From Deferribacteraceae bacterium UBA6799 (GTDB lineage: Bacteria; Chrysiogenota; Deferribacteres; Deferribacterales; Geovibrionaceae), in contig DKFJ01000011.1 of assembly GCA_002452335.1 (NCBI GenBank), forward strand, positions 20,477-84,476: DNA of 64,000 nucleotides, in the 5' to 3' direction. The translations under genes and the position numbers were made by a program. A model generated the notes under the pieces. The model saw only the letters and a list, made by a program, of their open reading frames with translations, did no database searches and was not told the DNA's origin. Numbering within the stretch: the first letter of the stretch is position 1; each line of letters starts with the position of its first letter. Shown one piece after another: positions 60,235 through 64,000 of the stretch.

Positions 60235-61523
60235 GCGATGCCCTGCATCAGCTTTGCCGTCTCGCAGGCGTAGCTGTCGGTCATTCCGGTCACATAGTCC
60301 AGCACCTTGTGCATGGCGGAGAATACGTTTTCGCCCTCCTGCACAGCGCCGTCCCCCATTATGTTCATCACGCCTCTGGTGCGGTAGCCCTGTCCGTTTT
60401 TCGTGGCTTTGTCGTGTGCCGCCTTGCAGAAATTGGTGAGCAGGATGTCATAAATGTTTTCCGCTCCCACCTCCAGCATTATCTTTCTGGGGTTTATATA
60501 TATTTTTCCGCTTCCCAGCTTTTTCGCTTCCGCTATGGAGTCCTTCACGGCGGAGTTTTCCAGCAGATTATGCTTATAGTGCAGTCTGGCTTCCATTATC
60601 TCGTCATACCTGTCTTTGAATTCGGCTATGACGGCTTCCACACATTTTCCTATAGCGATTGCCCGCAGATAGGCTATGGATTCCTTGCGGGTTTTGGATG
60701 CAAGTTTTTCGGCCTTCACGCCGCATATGCCGTTCAGAGTCTCGTACGCTTCGTCATAGCTGATCAGGTTCAGCTCATAAGCGTCCTCTATGTCTATGAT
60801 GCTGTAACAGATATCGTCAGCCGCCTCAGACAGATAAGCCAGAGGATGCCGCTGATATATGCCGTCCTTTCCTATCAGTCCGGTTTTCTGAGCGATGCCA
60901 TCTAGTGTCGGCAGATCATCTGAAAAACAGCAGAATTTTTTTATGCCGTCTCTGTGTATCCAGGGGTATTTCATCATGGAGGCGATCACGGCGTAGGTCG
61001 GTCTGATACCCCCGTCATTTTTATACATTCCCAGACGGGTGATTATCCGGAAAGCCTGAGCGTTGCCCTCGAAGGCTGTGAAATCTGTTATTTCGCTGCT
61101 TTTCAACGATTCCAGATAACTCATTCCTTTCTCTTTGAACCAGTTCTGGATTATCTCCTCTCCGGTGTGACCGAAGGGAGGGTTGCCTATATCATGCGCC
61201 AGACAGGCTGTCTGCACTATCTGTCCTGTGTGGTCCGGGGTAAAATCTCTCGGCAGGAGCGAGCGTTCCTTCAGAAAACCTCCGGCGAGAGTGCCGAGGC
61301 TTCTGCCCACGGACGCTACCTCCAGGCTGTGAGACAGACGTGAGTGGACGTTATCGTTGTTTCTTAAGGGATGCACCTGAGTCTTTTCATCCAGCCTGCG
61401 AAAGGCATCGGAGAAGATGATGCGGTCGAAATCCACGTTGAACGGGCTTCTGGCATAGTCGAACTGTTCGGTGTGACCGCCCTTTACCCTCTGGTAGCTC
61501 AGCAGTCTTTCCCAGTCCATCAT
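60231..61523 (-). CDS. dgt: Deoxyguanosinetriphosphate triphosphohydrolase-like protein (HD domain)
   Basis: Hydrolyses dNTPs to nucleoside and triphosphate, adjusting dNTP pools. 430 residues. HD metal motif in 'SRLSHSLEVA', 'ACLAHDIGNPPFGHTGEE' and later 'DDICYSIIDIEDA' Asp. N-terminal 'FNVDFDRIIFSDAFRRLDEKTQV' (read in parts) is the family hallmark. Start ATG 61523 with a second ATG directly after. Lies 3' to 3' against nrdG, placing dNTP synthesis and breakdown side by side. Confidence 0.93.
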   Translation of the reverse strand: MMDWERLLSYQRVKGGHTEQFDYARSPFNVDFDRIIFSDAFRRLDEKTQVHPLRNNDNVHSRLSHSLEVASVGRSLGTLAGGFLKERSLLPRDFTPDHTGQIVQTACLAHDIGNPPFGHTGEEIIQNWFKEKGMSYLESLKSSEITDFTAFEGNAQAFRIITRLGMYKNDGGIRPTYAVIASMMKYPWIHRDGIKKFCCFSDDLPTLDGIAQKTGLIGKDGIYQRHPLAYLSEAADDICYSIIDIEDAYELNLISYDEAYETLNGICGVKAEKLASKTRKESIAYLRAIAIGKCVEAVIAEFKDRYDEIMEARLHYKHNLLENSAVKDSIAEAKKLGSGKIYINPRKIMLEVGAENIYDILLTNFCKAAHDKATKNGQGYRTRGVMNIMGDGAVQEGENVFSAMHKVLDYVTGMTDSYACETAKLMQGIA

Positions 61524-61527
61524 TCAC

Positions 61528-62967
61528 TTACCCTGTTATCTTTGAAAATTCCGCGTCTCCGGCGAAACTTGCGAAGTCTTTGTCCTGTTTTGCTTTTTTA
61601 GCATAGTCGGGTGAAAGATCCACCGCCTTTTTCAGATAAGACAGAGCGCCGTCACGTTTGCCCAGCAGGGCGTATACACATGCGGCGTTATACATGGATT
61701 CGTGTTTATCGGGTTTCACTGCGACAGCTTTTTCAAAGGCTTCTACTGCTTCGTCATATTTTTTCAGACGGCTTAATGAGAGACCGAGGTTGTGCAGGGC
61801 TTCGTGGAAATCGGGTTTCAGAGCCACGGCTTTGGCGAAGGCCTCTGCGGCTTCTTCCGCCTTTCCGTTTAATATATATGAGTGGGCAAGGTTGTTCCAC
61901 ACGGCCGGGTCTTCCTGGTTGATAGATGCCGCTTTGTCGAAGGCGTCAGCGGCTTCGGTATATTTTTTCAGCTTCAGACATACGTTGCCGAAGGCTGACA
62001 GATATGTGAAATTATCAGGGTCTATGGCGCATGCCTTAGCCAGGTCTTCATAAGCGGTCTCATATTTTCTGGCTGTATACTCCATGTATCCTGTCATGTA
62101 CCATGCCTGTGAGAAAGTTTCGTCCTTCTGCTTCAGGTGTTCGAAAAGGACTGCCGCCTCAGTAAAACTCTTGTCTGAGAATCTCTCCAGAGCCAGCAGG
62201 TAATATTCCTCAGGCGAGGGTTTGCATCCGGCTTTATCCAGAAAGAGGATCTCTTCAGTGATCTCCACCAGCTCGCTCTTCTGTTTGGATGTCAGCTTGA
62301 CAGCTTTTTCCGGGTCGAAGAGATATTGTGTTTCGGATATTTTTGCGGCGAGCTTTTCAGAAACGCCGCCCACGGCATTCAGTATAGGGTTTTCATCTGT
62401 GGTCTCTTCCGATGAGGAAGCGGGGGAGGAGACAGAGGCGACAGAAGTCCTTACGGCTGTGTCAGGTGTTCTGAGGATCATCTTTTTCAGACTGATATAC
62501 ATCATCAGCAGAACGGATACCATCAGTACGAAAACAGCGGATATGGCTGCCAGCACCTGATAGAACTCGTTTCTGTACCACTGCTCTTTTTTATTAACAG
62601 CGGACAGGATGAGTGTCACGTCCGCCTCCAGTTCTTTGCTCAGCTGGTCGAATCTCGCCAGTATCTCTGTTTTGTCGGATGATTCTGATATCGCTCCCAG
62701 CTTGGTGTTCAGGTTTTCTTCCATCTTGTCTATGCGGGAATAGATATCTTCGGACTGTCCGGTCTCCTGAACTGGCTGTTCCTGCGCGGGGACAGCTTCT
62801 GTCATGGGAGCGGGAGCGCTTTCGGCAGGCGCTGTTTTATCTTTCTGTATCTCTATGGCCGTGAACGGACTGTCGGTGATTTTTTTTCCGGAGTACAGAT
62901 TGACCGAATACAGAACGGCGGCGCCTATTGCCAGCAGTATTATTATGAATGATAGTATATTTCTCAT
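61528..62967 (-). CDS. Membrane-anchored tetratricopeptide-repeat protein
   Basis: 479 residues. N-terminal helix ('ILSFIIILLAIGAAVLYSV'), a Pro/Ala/Glu-rich stretch, a coiled coil, a second membrane helix ('VLAAISAVFVLMVSVLLMMYISL', about 138-160), then at least five TPRs from about residue 250 to 465 ('PDFHEALHNLGLSLSRLKKYDEAVEAFEKA' pattern). Probably a scaffold at the inner membrane; partners unknown. The start has no Shine-Dalgarno and a TAAAAT box lies just upstream. Followed by dgt with a 4-bp gap. Confidence 0.8.
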   Translation of the reverse strand: MRNILSFIIILLAIGAAVLYSVNLYSGKKITDSPFTAIEIQKDKTAPAESAPAPMTEAVPAQEQPVQETGQSEDIYSRIDKMEENLNTKLGAISESSDKTEILARFDQLSKELEADVTLILSAVNKKEQWYRNEFYQVLAAISAVFVLMVSVLLMMYISLKKMILRTPDTAVRTSVASVSSPASSSEETTDENPILNAVGGVSEKLAAKISETQYLFDPEKAVKLTSKQKSELVEITEEILFLDKAGCKPSPEEYYLLALERFSDKSFTEAAVLFEHLKQKDETFSQAWYMTGYMEYTARKYETAYEDLAKACAIDPDNFTYLSAFGNVCLKLKKYTEAADAFDKAASINQEDPAVWNNLAHSYILNGKAEEAAEAFAKAVALKPDFHEALHNLGLSLSRLKKYDEAVEAFEKAVAVKPDKHESMYNAACVYALLGKRDGALSYLKKAVDLSPDYAKKAKQDKDFASFAGDAEFSKITG

Positions 62968-63036
62968 GGGGCAATTTTAACATCGGTTAATGGATTTATC
63001 CACTAAAATCTGGCATGCGTATTTTATTCTAATTTA

Positions 63037-63065
63037 TTGACAACTGATTATAAATATTGTAATAA
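63037..63065 (+). promoter_or_regulatory. Promoter of the zapB-zapA-6S RNA region, possibly leaderless
   Basis: Consensus TTGACA (63037-63042), 17-bp spacer, TAATAA (63060-63065). Initiation about 7 nt downstream falls at 63072-63073, the A of the zapB ATG. The -10 is weak (3/6). Confidence 0.5.
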
Positions 63066-63072
63066 AGATTAC

Positions 63073-63264
63073 ATGGAACTTCTTGAAAAACTGGATATTT
63101 TAAGTAGTAAGATAGACAATCTTATGCATGAGCTCAGGAAAGAGCGGGATAAGGTGTCTCTTCTGGAAACAGAGAATAACCAGCTGAAAGAAGAGAACCT
63201 CTCGCTTAGGGAAAAGAACGAAGCCGTTAAGCAGAGGATTGAAAATCTTATCTCAAGATTATAG
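63073..63264 (+). CDS. zapB: ZapB-like small coiled-coil protein
   Basis: 63 residues from ATG 63073; a TTG at 63037 is rejected because it is the -35 hexamer. The whole protein is a heptad-repeat coiled coil ('MELLEKLDILSSKIDNLM', 'LLETENNQLKEENLSLREKN'). Size, sequence style and the gene that follows (zapA) match ZapB, which links ZapA/FtsZ to the nucleoid. Assignment rests on context, as coiled coils are low-information. Confidence 0.7.
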   Translation: MELLEKLDILSSKIDNLMHELRKERDKVSLLETENNQLKEENLSLREKNEAVKQRIENLISRL

Positions 63265-63274
63265 ATAAAGCGGG

Positions 63275-63547
63275 GTGCTGAAAGTGCCTGTCTATGAACA
63301 CAAGGTCAGCATCAACGGGTTGCAGTATCCGCTGGTGACCGACAAGGATATAGATTTTGTCCGCAAGACCACCGAGCTTTTACAGGGCCGTATGGACGAG
63401 ATAAAGAGCAAGGTGAAGGTGCTGGACACCCAGAAACTGGCTGTGATGGCTGCTTTAAGCATCACGGCGGAGTATCTCGACCTGAAGGATCTTTCCGACA
63501 GGGCGGATGCCATTCTGGATGATATATTGCAGAAAGTAGACAGATAA
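63275..63547 (+). CDS. zapA: Cell division protein ZapA
   Basis: 90 residues from GTG 63275; GTG 63284, with GGGGTG 6 nt upstream, is a good alternative. N-terminal beta hairpin ('HKVSINGLQYPLVTD') followed by two long helices ('QKLAVMAALSITAEYLDLK'), the ZapA fold that cross-links FtsZ filaments. It sits directly before 6S RNA, a common gene order in proteobacteria and relatives. Confidence 0.85.
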   Translation: MLKVPVYEHKVSINGLQYPLVTDKDIDFVRKTTELLQGRMDEIKSKVKVLDTQKLAVMAALSITAEYLDLKDLSDRADAILDDILQKVDR

Positions 63548-63557
63548 CAGCTTAATA

Positions 63558-63745
63558 GAATAGCCCCTGCGGTGTTCGAGTTTTATAGGAAAATTGGAGC
63601 CAACACTCCAGAAAAGGGGGATGATACTGGCTGCGGTGTGCAAGCCTGCCTTGAGTAGGAAGCCTAATGCGCCGTGATTCCTCCGCCCTGACGTACAGGG
63701 CTACAATTGGACTATAAGTATCGGCACAGGCGGGGGCTTTTTTTA
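63558..63745 (+). ncRNA. ssrS: 6S RNA
   Basis: About 185 nt. Closing stem AGCCCCTGC (63562-63570) pairs with GCGGGGGCT near 63730-63738; conserved flanking 'GGTGTTCG' (63571) opposite 'TCGGCAC' (63721) as in E. coli 6S (GATGTTCG / CGGCATC). A large internal bulge separates the arms, and a T7 run ends the RNA. Binds RNA polymerase-sigma70 in stationary phase. Placement directly after zapA is the classic context. Confidence 0.85.
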
Positions 63746-63851
63746 TAAAAATAGATATTGCACAGTTTGTTAGCTGTGCTAATATTGTAGTTAAATAATG
63801 TTGTGAAAGTTCCGCAATTTTTTTGACGGATATTTCAGTAAAATAGATTGA

Positions 63852-63927
63852 GATTGCCACGCCGATTCCATCGGCTCGCAATGACCTTTTTTCTGTCATT
63901 GCGAGGAACAAAGTGACGAAGCAATCT
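63852..63927. repeat. Dispersed palindromic intergenic element, family 1 (full copy)
   Basis: GATTGCCACGCC..GGCTCGCAATGAC, T-rich spacer, GTCATTGCGAGG..GAAGCAATCT: same architecture and length (76 vs 74 bp) as 38901-38974. Confidence 0.8.
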
Positions 63928-63930
63928 AAA

Positions 63931-64000
63931 GAACCACAGGATGAAGTTTGTGGAGAGAATAAAAACGGCTATGCGGTTTTTATGAGCGGAACGTAAGCGG
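63931..64000. repeat. Dispersed intergenic repeat, family 2 (cut by window end)
   Basis: CCACAGGATG..GTGGAG..GAGCGGAACGTAAGCG, related to the minus strand of 12521-12592. It directly abuts a family 1 copy. The stretch 63746-63851 before it holds only a GCACAG/CTGTGC hairpin at 63756-63775; no gene is seen from 63746 to the end. Confidence 0.5.

Noticed and set aside
1..64000. CRISPR array, prophage, insertion sequence, tRNA or rRNA
   Set aside because: No regularly spaced repeats, transposase or integrase genes, tRNA cloverleaf with CCA-end context, or rRNA-like sequence was seen; short dispersed elements are the only repeats.

Overview
The window looks like chromosomal DNA of an anaerobic or microaerobic, Gram-negative, motile bacterium that respires with periplasmic cytochromes. 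Evidence in the sequence: a neelaredoxin-type superoxide reductase, an oxygen-sensitive class III ribonucleotide reductase, a periplasmic tetraheme cytochrome c paired with a fumarate-reductase-like flavoprotein, an OprD-like porin, a chemoreceptor, B12-dependent MetH and a large NAD-glutamate dehydrogenase. Gene styles and the dispersed 'GATTGC..GTCATTGCGAG..GCAATC' intergenic elements fit Deferribacterota (Denitrovibrio/Geovibrio/Seleniivibrio-like). That placement is an inference and was not tested by a search.

Layout. 1-7359 (+): 3' part of NAD-GDH, an M16 peptidase and a P-loop/TPR protein, tightly packed. 7437-11282 (-): superoxide reductase and MetH. 11421-16546: sulfotransferase-like protein, M3 oligopeptidase, a small Cys protein, a Crp/Fnr regulator and IspG. 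16543-22272: phosphohexomutase, a pseudo-receiver/HATPase plus MBL pair, a MarR-controlled membrane pair and a diguanylate cyclase. 22510-28323 (+): F1 plus b/b' ATP synthase operon without a and c subunits. 28390-33308: LysE exporter, chemoreceptor and two RNA methyltransferases. 33434-38884 (+): Liv branched-chain amino-acid ABC operon and a periplasmic cyclophilin. 39161-40402 (-): LysA. 40541-46325 (+): TetR plus a YbhGFSR-type exporter. 46330-48140 (+): GGCT-like protein, QueC and an AlkC/AlkD-like protein. 48165-51170 (-): an unusual operon of a cytoplasmic solute-binding-like protein, a HypB-like GTPase and a permease-less ABC ATPase. 51278-56826: GntR regulator, split flavocytochrome c, porin and MFS transporter. 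57052-61523: cobalamin riboswitch, split nrdD, nrdG and dgt. 61528-64000: TPR membrane protein, ZapB-like, ZapA, 6S RNA and repeats.

Most notable observations. (1) Class III RNR is split: the 683-residue NrdD ends after its zinc site, and the glycyl-radical segment (SRVVGY) is a separate 55-codon gene with its own Shine-Dalgarno and overlapping start, between nrdD and nrdG. A cobalamin riboswitch precedes the operon. (2) The three-gene SBP-like/GTPase/ABC ATPase operon has no permease and no signal peptide, which suggests an intracellular, nucleotide-driven (perhaps metal- or cofactor-handling) system. (3) A flavocytochrome is divided into separate cytochrome and flavin genes, next to a GntR gene and a perfect 20-bp inverted pair of operator-like sites; its catalytic C-terminus lacks the usual fumarate reductase His/Asn motif. 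(4) Several genes have a -10 box placed so that transcription would begin at the start codon, suggesting leaderless mRNAs.
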